From assembly GCF_000166395.1 (NCBI RefSeq), contig NC_014655.1, positions 3,995,654 to 4,059,653 of the forward strand: DNA of 64,000 bases. Reading direction: 5' to 3'. The DNA comes from Leadbetterella byssophila DSM 17132 (GTDB lineage: Bacteria; Bacteroidota; Bacteroidia; Cytophagales; Spirosomataceae). Below, in pieces: positions 35,422-43,251 of this stretch (position 1 is its first letter; the number at the start of each line of letters is the position of its first letter). The notes below the pieces were generated by a model. It had not been told where the DNA came from. It ran no database searches and saw only the letters and a list, made by a program, of their open reading frames with translations. A program made the translations under genes and the position numbers.

Positions 35422-36683
35422 TGGAGATTTTTAAATATCCGAACGAAGAAGAGATCCAAAGAATCATTCGTAGGCCGGTATTAGACACTGCAGAGATTGA
35501 AAAGAAAGTAGAGCCTATACTGCTAGCCGTCCAAAAGGAAGGAGATTATGCTTTAAGGAGGTTTGCTCTGGAGTTCGATAATGTGATGATGGATGATTTC
35601 TCCGTAAGTAAAGAGACGGTTGAAGAGGCCATTCAAAACTTGGATCCCGCACTTAAAAACGCTATCGATTATGCCTATGAGAATATCAAGAAATTCCATG
35701 AGGTACAATTGAAGGTGGAAGATCCGGTGGAAACTCGCCCGGGTGTGAAGTGTTGGAGGAAGTCAGTAGGCATAGAGAAAGTGGGAATCTATATTCCCGG
35801 TGGTACCGCCCCTCTCTTTTCCACTGTTTTAATGTTGGGTATTCCAGCTCAATTAGCCGGATGTAAAGAGGTAGTTTTATGTTCTCCTGCATCACATCCA
35901 GCCATTTATTATTGTGCGCAAAAATGTGGGGTGACAAAGATCTTCAAGGTAGGAGGGGCACAGGCCATTGCAGCCATGGCTTTTGGAACGGAAAGTATAC
36001 CTCAGGTTTCTAAGATTTTTGGCCCAGGTAACCAATTCGTTACTGCAGCCAAACAAGCCGTTACTCGCTACGGAATAGCTATAGATATGCCTGCTGGGCC
36101 ATCTGAAGTAGCTGTGCTGGCTGATGAAACCGCTAATCCAAGTTTTATAGCTGCAGACCTTTTGTCGCAAGCAGAGCACGGTGTAGATTCTCAGGTAGTG
36201 CTGGTTACTACTTCGGAAGCTATTCTGGCTCAAGTAAAGGCGGAGGTGGAACTACAAGTATCTTTACTCCCTCGTAAAGACATGGCAGATGGTGCTTTAA
36301 GCCACTCCCGACTAGTAGTAGTGAAGGACAAAGAAGAGGCTATGAGTCTCTCGAATAGATACGCTCCTGAACATTTGATCCTGGCAATAAGTGATCCATT
36401 AGAATGGGCAGATAAGGTGCTTAATGCGGGTTCAGTGTTTCTAGGTCATTATACTCCGGAATCTTGCGGAGATTATGCTTCAGGCACCAATCATACCTTG
36501 CCAACTAACGGTTTCGCCAAAGCCTATAGTGGGGTCTCTGTAGACAGTTTTGTAAAAAAGATTACTTTCCAGGAGATTAGCAGGGAAGGTTTAGAAAATA
36601 TAGGACCGCACGTCATGCAAATGGCTAAAGCGGAGGCTCTGGAGGCCCATAGTTTTGCCGTGCAGGTTAGATTAGAAGCATAA
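35421..36683 (+). CDS. hisD: Histidinol dehydrogenase
   Basis: A 420-residue HisD that oxidises histidinol to histidine with two NAD+. It has the family signature DMPAGPSEVAVLADETANPSFIAADLLSQAEHG split across the centre, with zinc and catalytic residues including QAEHG and the C-terminal YAPEHL and SGTNHTLPT. Length is normal. It is coupled to hisG, and the operon appears to stop here because an AraC gene on the opposite strand begins 2 bp beyond. Confidence 0.95.
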   Translation: MEIFKYPNEEEIQRIIRRPVLDTAEIEKKVEPILLAVQKEGDYALRRFALEFDNVMMDDFSVSKETVEEAIQNLDPALKNAIDYAYENIKKFHEVQLKVEDPVETRPGVKCWRKSVGIEKVGIYIPGGTAPLFSTVLMLGIPAQLAGCKEVVLCSPASHPAIYYCAQKCGVTKIFKVGGAQAIAAMAFGTESIPQVSKIFGPGNQFVTAAKQAVTRYGIAIDMPAGPSEVAVLADETANPSFIAADLLSQAEHGVDSQVVLVTTSEAILAQVKAEVELQVSLLPRKDMADGALSHSRLVVVKDKEEAMSLSNRYAPEHLILAISDPLEWADKVLNAGSVFLGHYTPESCGDYASGTNHTLPTNGFAKAYSGVSVDSFVKKITFQEISREGLENIGPHVMQMAKAEALEAHSFAVQVRLEA

Positions 36684-36684
36684 T

Positions 36685-37530
36685 TTACTTCTCTTGAAAT
36701 TTCTTGCGAAATGCAGAGGTAGTAAAACCAGTCATTTGGGTGAAGATTCGGCTGAAATATGCCGGATCATCATACCCCAGATAGTATCCTATTTCCTTTG
36801 CACTCAGTGGAGTGTGGGCTAATAGCCTTTTGGCTTCCAAGATTCTTCTTTCCGTTATGACTTCAGATGGTGAGGGAAGTTTTAGTCTCTTAAATTTGTG
36901 TGCCAAAGTTTTAGGAGCTACATGCATCAGTTCAGCATAAGCACTCACCTGATGCTTTTCCTTATAATGGTTTTCTACCAAAACTGTAAATCTCCGAAAG
37001 AATTCTAACTCTTGTTTGTCTTCCAAAATTTCAGCATTCAAGTGCTGTTTCTTCCATATTCGTACGGATTTGATCAGGATTTGTTTCAAATAAGTACGTA
37101 TCATCTCTTCTTGAGAAGAATCTTTTAAACGAAACTCCTCTTGAATAGATGCGAATAATTGAAAGATGCTATCATCCTGCAGGCTTATTTGAGGCATGTT
37201 TTGGACATTATTAAACAACAGGCCGTCACAAGCCACTTCTTCATCGTGGATTTGGATACAGTAAAAATCCCTATTGTAATAGATCAAATAGGCCGCCTCT
37301 GTACTCATATTGGTGATCTTGAAATGCTGGTGGGGATTGATGAAGAATAGGGTAGCTGTATCCAATTCAAATCTTTGTAGATCTATCTGCAGATGGTAAC
37401 CTTTTGGTGCCAACAGGATCTTAATGTAGGAATGGTATTCCATAGCCTCAAAAGGTGCATATGGAAGGATTTCGCGCAGTCCCAAAGTCTTTAGTTGGTT
37501 GTGAAATTCTGGCATAGCATTTCGATTCAA
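36685..37530 (-). CDS. AraC family transcriptional regulator
   Basis: A 281-residue regulator. The N-terminal 170 residues form a cupin-like ligand-binding part (HSYIKILLAPKGYHLQID); the C-terminal 100 residues hold two helix-turn-helix motifs, with AYAELMHVAPKTLAHKFK and AKEIGYYLGYDDPAYFSRIFTQMTG being the AraC signature. It is convergent with hisD and has no divergent target gene directly upstream; the nearest gene (OsmC) is 200 bp away on the same strand. Ligand and targets are unknown. Confidence 0.88.
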   Translation of the reverse strand: MNRNAMPEFHNQLKTLGLREILPYAPFEAMEYHSYIKILLAPKGYHLQIDLQRFELDTATLFFINPHQHFKITNMSTEAAYLIYYNRDFYCIQIHDEEVACDGLLFNNVQNMPQISLQDDSIFQLFASIQEEFRLKDSSQEEMIRTYLKQILIKSVRIWKKQHLNAEILEDKQELEFFRRFTVLVENHYKEKHQVSAYAELMHVAPKTLAHKFKRLKLPSPSEVITERRILEAKRLLAHTPLSAKEIGYYLGYDDPAYFSRIFTQMTGFTTSAFRKKFQEK

Positions 37531-37729
37531 GTAAGTCGGAAGAAAATCATCTCCCGACTCCCTTTTTATTTGAACAATACGTGTATTCTCTGTGAAACTG
37601 AGATAGTTTCTATAGCAAATTAAGAACTTAATTTTACTAGTAAGGCATCATTTGGCCTAGAGTTATTCATCTCTTAAGAAAATTGCTGCTAGGTTTCTTA
37701 GGCTCAAGAAAAAGATACCTTCTGAATGA

Positions 37730-38155
37730 TTAGATATTGATTCCATTGAAGGATTGGATATTCAAGGTGATCTCTAGATTTAAAACTTTGGATACGGGGC
37801 AGTTCGCTTTCGCCTCTAGCGCAAAATTTTGAAAATCTTCGAGAGTTAAACCGGGAACATTCGCATTCAGGCTCAGTGCCGATTGTGAAATGATACCTTG
37901 GATTAGAGTTACCTCAGCCGTGGTTTCGATTTGAGTGGGAAGATATCCTGCTGCGCTTAAGTCGGCATTTAACTTCATGGTAAAACATCCTGCGTGAGCA
38001 GCCGCAATCAGCTCCTCAGGATTTGTACCTTTTCCTTCATCAAATCGGGAGACAAAAGTGTAGGGAGTTTGAGAAAGTGCCTGACTTTGAGTGCTTAATT
38101 GTCCTTTACCTTCTTTTAAGTTGCCATTCCAAATGGCTTTTGCTGATCTTTTCAT
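37730..38155 (-). CDS. OsmC family peroxiredoxin
   Basis: A 141-residue OsmC/Ohr-family protein. The two redox cysteines are in AAHAGCFTMKL (near residue 57) and EAKANCPVSKVL (near 120), and the start KRSAKAIWNGNLKEGKG is typical of OsmC. It reduces organic hydroperoxides in the cytoplasm. It is monocistronic; a weak -7-like box (GAACTTTG) is at 38177-38184. Confidence 0.93.
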   Translation of the reverse strand: MKRSAKAIWNGNLKEGKGQLSTQSQALSQTPYTFVSRFDEGKGTNPEELIAAAHAGCFTMKLNADLSAAGYLPTQIETTAEVTLIQGIISQSALSLNANVPGLTLEDFQNFALEAKANCPVSKVLNLEITLNIQSFNGINI

Positions 38156-38805
38156 TTTTTGTTAAATTTTATGATGCAAAGTTCAGGAAGAAGCTAGAGG
38201 TGGGAAATGGAGAAAAGTGTAACTATGTGGTAGAATTTTCCCTAGTAGGTTAAAATATGTACTAAATAGTGGAAATTATACAGGTGCACTTACCGATTTG
38301 TGGCATAATTTAGTTTTAAAGCGCATAAAGCCCAAGATTCTTTTCTAGCTGAAAGGAAGTAGGGAAGTGATTACTTGGAATGTTTAATTGCCGGTGTTAA
38401 TTTGAAAGGATGCTGTATTTTAGTAAATTCTAATAAGAACTTTTTATCAAAGAACTATATACCAAATCACTGTCTATTTTATTTTTTAAGTGCCGAATTT
38501 TCGCTTAAAATAGTAGTTATAGAAAAATGTAGTGTCTTATAAAGGATGCTGATTGAATCTCTTGATTTTTGACTTTGAAAAGGCAGAGTGTGGAAAAAAT
38601 GCGAGGAAAATATAAGTAGAGGGACAAATAAGAGGCTAGAGCTTACAACTTTACTTGAGAATTAATATAAAACTTTTCAAAAGTTCTGTTTTTTAAGAAG
38701 TGAACAAAAAAATCATGTAAACTATTGAAAGTCAGAGTAAAAGTTTTTAAATTCGGTGCAGATCCACTAATTGGTAATTAAGTAAACTCTATATTCGTTA
38801 TAACT
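38156..38805. other. 650-bp AT-rich gap without a gene
   Basis: No convincing frame was found on either strand. It contains a short inverted repeat AACTTTT/AAAAGTT at 38671-38685 followed by a T-run, which could end transcripts, and is noticeably richer in A and T than the flanking genes. Confidence 0.6.
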
Positions 38806-39114
38806 TTGGATTCCGTTAAGAGGCTGTTAAATGAGCATATTGCTATTATTTTCGCCGACTATGGGCTTGTAATTACATGTTTATTTATTGGTTTTACTGT
38901 TGGTTGGTTGTTTAAAACCTTTATTGTTGACAGAAAATCAGATAAGCTGATAAATGATCGAATTCGAGACAAAGACCTGCAAATTAATGATCTGAAGCAG
39001 ATAGTTTATGAAAAATTAAATGTAGAAATCCATCAGATCGATCCAGGGCTTTTCAAAAGGCTAAAGAAATTCTTTAAAAAATCTGTAAAGGGTCTCAAAA
39101 TAAAAAACTCATAA
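38806..39114 (+). CDS. Single-pass membrane protein with basic coiled tail
   Basis: A 102-residue protein with a membrane helix near residues 17-38 (LVITCLFIGFTVGWLF) and a charged, probably helical tail (RKSDKLINDRIRDKDLQINDLKQIVYEKL) ending in a lysine-rich stretch. The only start in frame is TTG at 38806, after an in-frame stop at 38779, so initiation is unusual or the gene is decayed. It is 2 bp from the next gene. Function unknown. Confidence 0.5.
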   Translation: MDSVKRLLNEHIAIIFADYGLVITCLFIGFTVGWLFKTFIVDRKSDKLINDRIRDKDLQINDLKQIVYEKLNVEIHQIDPGLFKRLKKFFKKSVKGLKIKNS

Positions 39115-39116
39115 TC

Positions 39117-39653
39117 ATGAATGCTTTACTAACTATTTTATCGCTGATAGGGTTTTTGATATTCTTCGTATACGCTTACCTTGATATTTCGAGAAAAAGA
39201 GCGATTTTTCAGATGCAACGGTTGGTGGATAATTTTGAGTTTTACTTAATAAATCAGCGAGGAATCAATAAAGATGAAATTTTTCAGTTGCTGACTACCA
39301 TGAAAAGAATTTCTGCAAATCCCGAATCCCTTGATATTCAAATTTTAATAATGTCAAAGAAGGTAGCAGAAGTTGAAGGAAACCTGTCAAGGGATTTGAT
39401 TTTGGTTGACAAGGCAATTAATGGCCTAAACGATGACCTTCTTAAAATATATAACGATTTTAATACAGAAGCGGATAGGATAATTGGAATGAGTTTATTA
39501 AAACCAGATTTTATTTTCTTTATACTGCCTCTCTTATTTAGTGCCTTCTTTAAGTATGGAACTGAAACAGTAGCAAAAGCAATTAAAGAATATAAATTTC
39601 TATTATCCAATGACGAAGCTGTAATATATTCAGGTCTTCGGTCTGTTTGTTAA
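39117..39653 (+). CDS. Hypothetical membrane protein
   Basis: A 178-residue protein with an N-terminal helix (residues 4-22), a long charged helical middle and a second hydrophobic segment near 131-146 (DFIFFILPLLFSAFF). No family was recognised. It follows the 102-residue gene after 2 bp, suggesting a pair. Codon use and base composition are AT-rich like the surrounding patch. Confidence 0.55.
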   Translation: MNALLTILSLIGFLIFFVYAYLDISRKRAIFQMQRLVDNFEFYLINQRGINKDEIFQLLTTMKRISANPESLDIQILIMSKKVAEVEGNLSRDLILVDKAINGLNDDLLKIYNDFNTEADRIIGMSLLKPDFIFFILPLLFSAFFKYGTETVAKAIKEYKFLLSNDEAVIYSGLRSVC

Positions 39654-39736
39654 AAGATCATTTACATCTAGAAACATGTTTAATACAGCAATTTTGGTAA
39701 TGACCTAAATCACCCCCACCTCAATTATTCATCAAA

Positions 39737-39988
39737 TCAGACTTTGCCCAACTTTACGGTTAAAACTACAGATAGTGTAAAAAGTAGGAAACCTAACAAA
39801 ATGGATAGATTATAGGTCATTCGTTTTCTTAGTACATGAGTTGCTCTACCGTCAATTTCAATGTGAGCCACTTTATTTAGGCGCAATTTTGATATAAGAT
39901 AGAGGAAGAAGATCAGAATGAGTACTTTCCTTAAAAATAGATTATTCCCTAATAAAATTTGTGCGTCAAAATTTGAAAACTTCCTCAA
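39737..39988 (-). CDS. Hypothetical two-helix membrane protein
   Basis: An 83-residue protein with two hydrophobic segments (near 20-34 and 61-77), separated by a charged stretch. No relatives were recognised. It lies alone in the AT-rich patch, in the opposite direction to the preceding pair, with an ATG start. It could be a genuine orphan or a remnant. Confidence 0.4.
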   Translation of the reverse strand: MRKFSNFDAQILLGNNLFLRKVLILIFFLYLISKLRLNKVAHIEIDGRATHVLRKRMTYNLSILLGFLLFTLSVVLTVKLGKV

Positions 39989-40461
39989 AAAATAAATGAT
40001 TAAACCGAATAAGTTGGAGTATTATAGTCCACTTCGTACATAAAATTTTTGTAAGAAATTACCGTCGTTTTGAGGAATAGTAGTTCCTAATTGTCTTTGT
40101 GTTCAAATAAATGCGAATTCTCTAATATCAGCTATAATTTTGTCCCTACTATTTTAATTTATATAAACTAGGAGGTTAGTCCTCATTAAGAATTTCAGAA
40201 GTGAGATTAATGGTGATACCTATAGAAATTCCTCTAGCAAGGATCAGCCATTCGGGGACAATAAAGTAACACTATTTACTTCTCCTACAGCATTAATTAT
40301 CGAAATTACTATCCCATCCCTTAATCCTACCATTTCGGAAACTGAATCGAGGAAAGTTCATTCCTTTTTTCAGCCTTCTCTACAGAATGGTCCATAATTT
40401 CAGTAACATATCAGCCTGGACTAATTATAAAAATAGGGAAAACCCGTGTGGTTTCACGGGT
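39989..40461. other. 470-bp gap with a start-less open frame
   Basis: No gene with a normal start is present. On the plus strand a frame free of stops runs from about 40165 to 40396 (around 75 codons) with protein-like composition but no ATG, GTG or TTG. It may be a gene remnant or chance. Confidence 0.45.
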
Positions 40462-40463
40462 TT
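40440..40463 (-). terminator. Terminator of the thiolase unit
   Basis: AAACCCGTG (40440-40448) pairs with CACGGGTTT (40455-40463), loop of 6. It overlaps the thiolase stop codon; the T-run on the minus strand is short. Confidence 0.55.
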
Positions 40464-41640
40464 AAATTCTTTCTAGAATCATAGCACTTGCTCCGCCGCC
40501 ACCATTACAGATAGCAGCCATTCCATATTGCGCATTTTCAACTTGCAATACATTGAGTAAAGTGACTAAGATACGCGCACCAGAAGCCCCTAGGGGATGT
40601 CCAAGGGCTACCGCTCCACCTCTCGAGTTGACTTTTTCACTAGGTAAATCAAAATGCTTACTGAAGGCCATGGGGACTGCGGCGAAGGCCTCATTAACTT
40701 CAAAGAAATCAATATCATTCATTTGTAAGTTGGCAGCTTTTAGTGCTTTCTGAGCAGCTAAAACGGGAGCTGTAGTAAACCAAGCCGGATCCTGAGCTGC
40801 GTCAGCAAATGAAACTATTTTCGCTAAAGGAGTTAGGTTGTATTTCTTTAAAGCTTCCTCATCTACAAGTATGAGTGCTGCAGCACCATCATTAATAGTG
40901 GAGGCATTTGCTGCGGTTACGGTGCCATCCGGTGTGAATACCGGTTTTAACTGTGGGATCTTGTCGAAGTTGACTCTTTTGTACTCCTCGTCCTCGTTGA
41001 TAACTGTGACTTGCCCCTTTTTGTCTTTTATTTCTACCGGTGTAATCTCTTTGGAAAAGAAACCGTTACTGGTATTTTCCGCTGCGAGTTGGTAGGAACG
41101 GATAGCATACTCGTCCTGTGCTTGTCGGCTCAGTTCATATTTAAGAGCTGTGGCGTCTGCGAAACAGCCCATAGCTTTTTGAGAATATACATCGGTTAAT
41201 CCATCTTTGGCTAATCCGTCAATCAGAGTGCCATTCCCATACCCGTATCCATATCTGGCTTTATCTAAGTAGAAAGGGATTTGCGACATGTTTTCCATAC
41301 CCCCGCTGACTATAACTGATTGCTGTCCAGAGGCTATGGCGGTAGCTCCTAGCATGGTGGCTTTCATTCCGGAGGCGCAGACCTTATTGATAAGGGTAGC
41401 GGGCGTTTTGTCCGACAATCCTGCGCCCAGAACTACCTGTGTGGCCGGAGCTTGACCAAGATTGGATTGAACTACAGAACCAAAATAAAGTTCTTCAACG
41501 GCTTCTGTAGGAAGGTTAATGGATGATAAAGCACCTTTAACAGCAATGGAGCCTAAGGCAGGTGCACTGAGAGAAGACAATACTCCTCCAAAGCTGCCAA
41601 TAGGTGTTCTTTTAGCAGCTACAATATAGACGTTTTTCAT
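40462..41640 (-). CDS. Acetyl-CoA C-acetyltransferase (thiolase)
   Basis: A 392-residue thiolase. The acyl-accepting cysteine is in NKVCASGMKA (near residue 89), the C-terminal histidine in GHPLGASGARI and the second cysteine in AICNGGGGASA. It condenses two acetyl-CoA or cleaves acetoacetyl-CoA in the cytoplasm. Length and motifs fit AtoB/PhaA-type biosynthetic or degradative enzymes; which direction dominates is unknown. A thioredoxin-like gene lies 8 bp upstream on the same strand. Confidence 0.95.
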   Translation of the reverse strand: MKNVYIVAAKRTPIGSFGGVLSSLSAPALGSIAVKGALSSINLPTEAVEELYFGSVVQSNLGQAPATQVVLGAGLSDKTPATLINKVCASGMKATMLGATAIASGQQSVIVSGGMENMSQIPFYLDKARYGYGYGNGTLIDGLAKDGLTDVYSQKAMGCFADATALKYELSRQAQDEYAIRSYQLAAENTSNGFFSKEITPVEIKDKKGQVTVINEDEEYKRVNFDKIPQLKPVFTPDGTVTAANASTINDGAAALILVDEEALKKYNLTPLAKIVSFADAAQDPAWFTTAPVLAAQKALKAANLQMNDIDFFEVNEAFAAVPMAFSKHFDLPSEKVNSRGGAVALGHPLGASGARILVTLLNVLQVENAQYGMAAICNGGGGASAMILERI

Positions 41641-41648
41641 ATTTAAGG

Positions 41649-42071
41649 TTACCAGTTGGTTCTCGACATAGCCTGTTCGGCCAGTTGTAAGAGCTGTTCC
41701 ACAGATTTAAAACCTATGGCATGGTTTACTACTTTTTCACTTCTAGGATCAATAAACAGGAGGGTAGGGTAAACTTGAATGGTGTATTTCCGACTAAGGG
41801 TAATGCCCTCGCCGCGCTCCATATCATATTTTACGTTGATGAAGTTCCTGTTATAGTATTCGCCTAGAGTCTTATCCGGAAATACCTGGTTCTGCAGTTT
41901 ATGACACGGACTACACCATGTAGTATAAGCATCAAAGAAGATCAATTTGTTCTCCTCCTTTGCGCGCTTGACTACCTCCTTCCACTTTGTCGATTCAAAG
42001 TCAATGCCACTATTTTGTGCAAACGCCAAATTAGAGCCTAGTAAGAAAATAATAAAACCAATTCTTCTCAT
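41649..42071 (-). CDS. Exported thioredoxin-like protein
   Basis: A 140-residue protein with a signal peptide (IIFLLGSNLAFAQN) and a thioredoxin-fold body. The redox motif is CSPCHK, preceded by FDAYTTW, as in the DUF255/thioredoxin_7 family. It would reduce or form disulfides in the periplasm. It is 8 bp from the thiolase gene but the two activities have no obvious link. Confidence 0.85.
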   Translation of the reverse strand: MRRIGFIIFLLGSNLAFAQNSGIDFESTKWKEVVKRAKEENKLIFFDAYTTWCSPCHKLQNQVFPDKTLGEYYNRNFINVKYDMERGEGITLSRKYTIQVYPTLLFIDPRSEKVVNHAIGFKSVEQLLQLAEQAMSRTNW

Positions 42072-42125
42072 TCTAACGATCTAAGGGTTAAGCCCTATTA
42101 TATTTGTTAAACGAATTATTATTCG

Positions 42126-42449
42126 TTAATCGTATTCCTCATCGTCATCATTTCGTCTACTTCCTCCGATCTGCATAGTGTCCAAGTCCGTATAGCCACC
42201 AGTAGACTCTTCCTCATCCTGTTCTGCTACGTCTAAATCTACCACACTTTTCTTACTTTTCAAAGTAGGCATGCGTAAAAGGTAATACTTATCCTCTGTC
42301 TCGTAAGGCAAAGCCTGTGCATATTTGCCGTCACGATCAGTAAATAGAATCAAGCTATCCTCATAACCATTCGGATACATTTCTAATATCTTCTCTTGTA
42401 GATCTTCATCTAATTTAGTGAAATCTTTAATGACTTTTGGCTTACTCAT
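42126..42449 (-). CDS. Acidic hypothetical protein
   Basis: A 107-residue cytoplasmic protein. Residues 1-72 look folded (DLQEKILEMYPNGYEDSLILF, KYYLLRMP) and the last 35 are highly acidic and probably disordered (EQDEEEST, NDDDEEYD). It resembles small conserved proteins of Cytophagia without a known role. An ATG start and clear spacing from neighbours support it. Confidence 0.65.
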   Translation of the reverse strand: MSKPKVIKDFTKLDEDLQEKILEMYPNGYEDSLILFTDRDGKYAQALPYETEDKYYLLRMPTLKSKKSVVDLDVAEQDEEESTGGYTDLDTMQIGGSRRNDDDEEYD

Positions 42450-42603
42450 TTTTATAAGAGATTGTACTTTGTGTAGTGAAAACTATAATGTTTAAAGCTT
42501 AGCGATTATATATCGTGCTAACAGTAAAATTATTTTTTTAGTTTTACTTTTTATTTATTTTCTTTCATAAAGTTTATTTAAAAAATCGTAGTAAAAATCG
42601 CGA

Positions 42604-43218
42604 ATGAAACCAGTATATAAAGCACATCCTTGGCACGGGATATTGATTGGAAAAGAGGCTCCTGAAATAGTGACCACATTTATTGAAATTGTACCATCTG
42701 ATACCATCAAATACGAAATAGATAAAGATTCAGGATATTTAAAAATTGATCGTCCACAAAAATATTCCAATATAATACCCGCCTTATATGGATTTATTCC
42801 TCAGACCTATTGTGGAAATAGAGTAGCAGACCTAGCTAAGGAAAATGGAGCTGCAGTTACAGAGGGTGACGGAGATCCATTAGATATCTGTGTACTTTCA
42901 AGTCATAACATTACTAGTGGGAACATCATCCTTCAATCTCGTCCTATAGGTGGATTTTGCTTATTAGATAAAGGCGAAGCAGATGATAAGATTATTTCCG
43001 TTTTAGTTGGAGACCAAATCTACGGTCAGTACAATGACATCACTGAATTACCTAGGGCGGTAGTAGAGAGAATCAAGCATTACTTCTTGACTTATAAGAA
43101 TCTTCCTGATGAACCTCAAACTTGTTCTATAGCCTTTGAATACGGCAAAGAACATGCTCATAAAGTTATTCGAAATTCTATGGAAGATTACAGAGACATT
43201 ATCTTCAAACCGTTTTAA
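42604..43218 (+). CDS. ppa: Inorganic pyrophosphatase (family I)
   Basis: A 204-residue soluble pyrophosphatase. The family I active-site signature is EGDGDPLDICVL (near residues 92-103), whose aspartates bind the magnesium ions; YGFIPQTYC precedes it. It hydrolyses pyrophosphate to phosphate and so drives biosynthesis. Length is slightly above the usual 175 residues. It is followed by a strong bidirectional terminator. Confidence 0.92.
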   Translation: MKPVYKAHPWHGILIGKEAPEIVTTFIEIVPSDTIKYEIDKDSGYLKIDRPQKYSNIIPALYGFIPQTYCGNRVADLAKENGAAVTEGDGDPLDICVLSSHNITSGNIILQSRPIGGFCLLDKGEADDKIISVLVGDQIYGQYNDITELPRAVVERIKHYFLTYKNLPDEPQTCSIAFEYGKEHAHKVIRNSMEDYRDIIFKPF

Positions 43219-43222
43219 ATGG

Positions 43223-43250
43223 AAAAAGCGAACCTTAGGTTCGCTTTTTT
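43223..43250. terminator. Strong bidirectional terminator
   Basis: A perfect 12-bp stem (AAAAAGCGAACC 43223-43234 with GGTTCGCTTTTT 43238-43249, loop TTA) has T-runs on both strands and separates ppa from the metal-efflux locus. Confidence 0.88.
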
Positions 43251-43251
43251 G

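Noticed and set aside
38155..40461. tRNA or other structured RNA genes in the gaps
   Set aside because: No T-arm-like GTTCRA segment with matching acceptor and anticodon stems was found.
42110..42127. Hairpin AACGAAT/ATTCGTT as terminator of the acidic-protein gene
   Set aside because: The stem is only 7 bp, AT-rich and without a clear T-run, so it was not listed as a feature.
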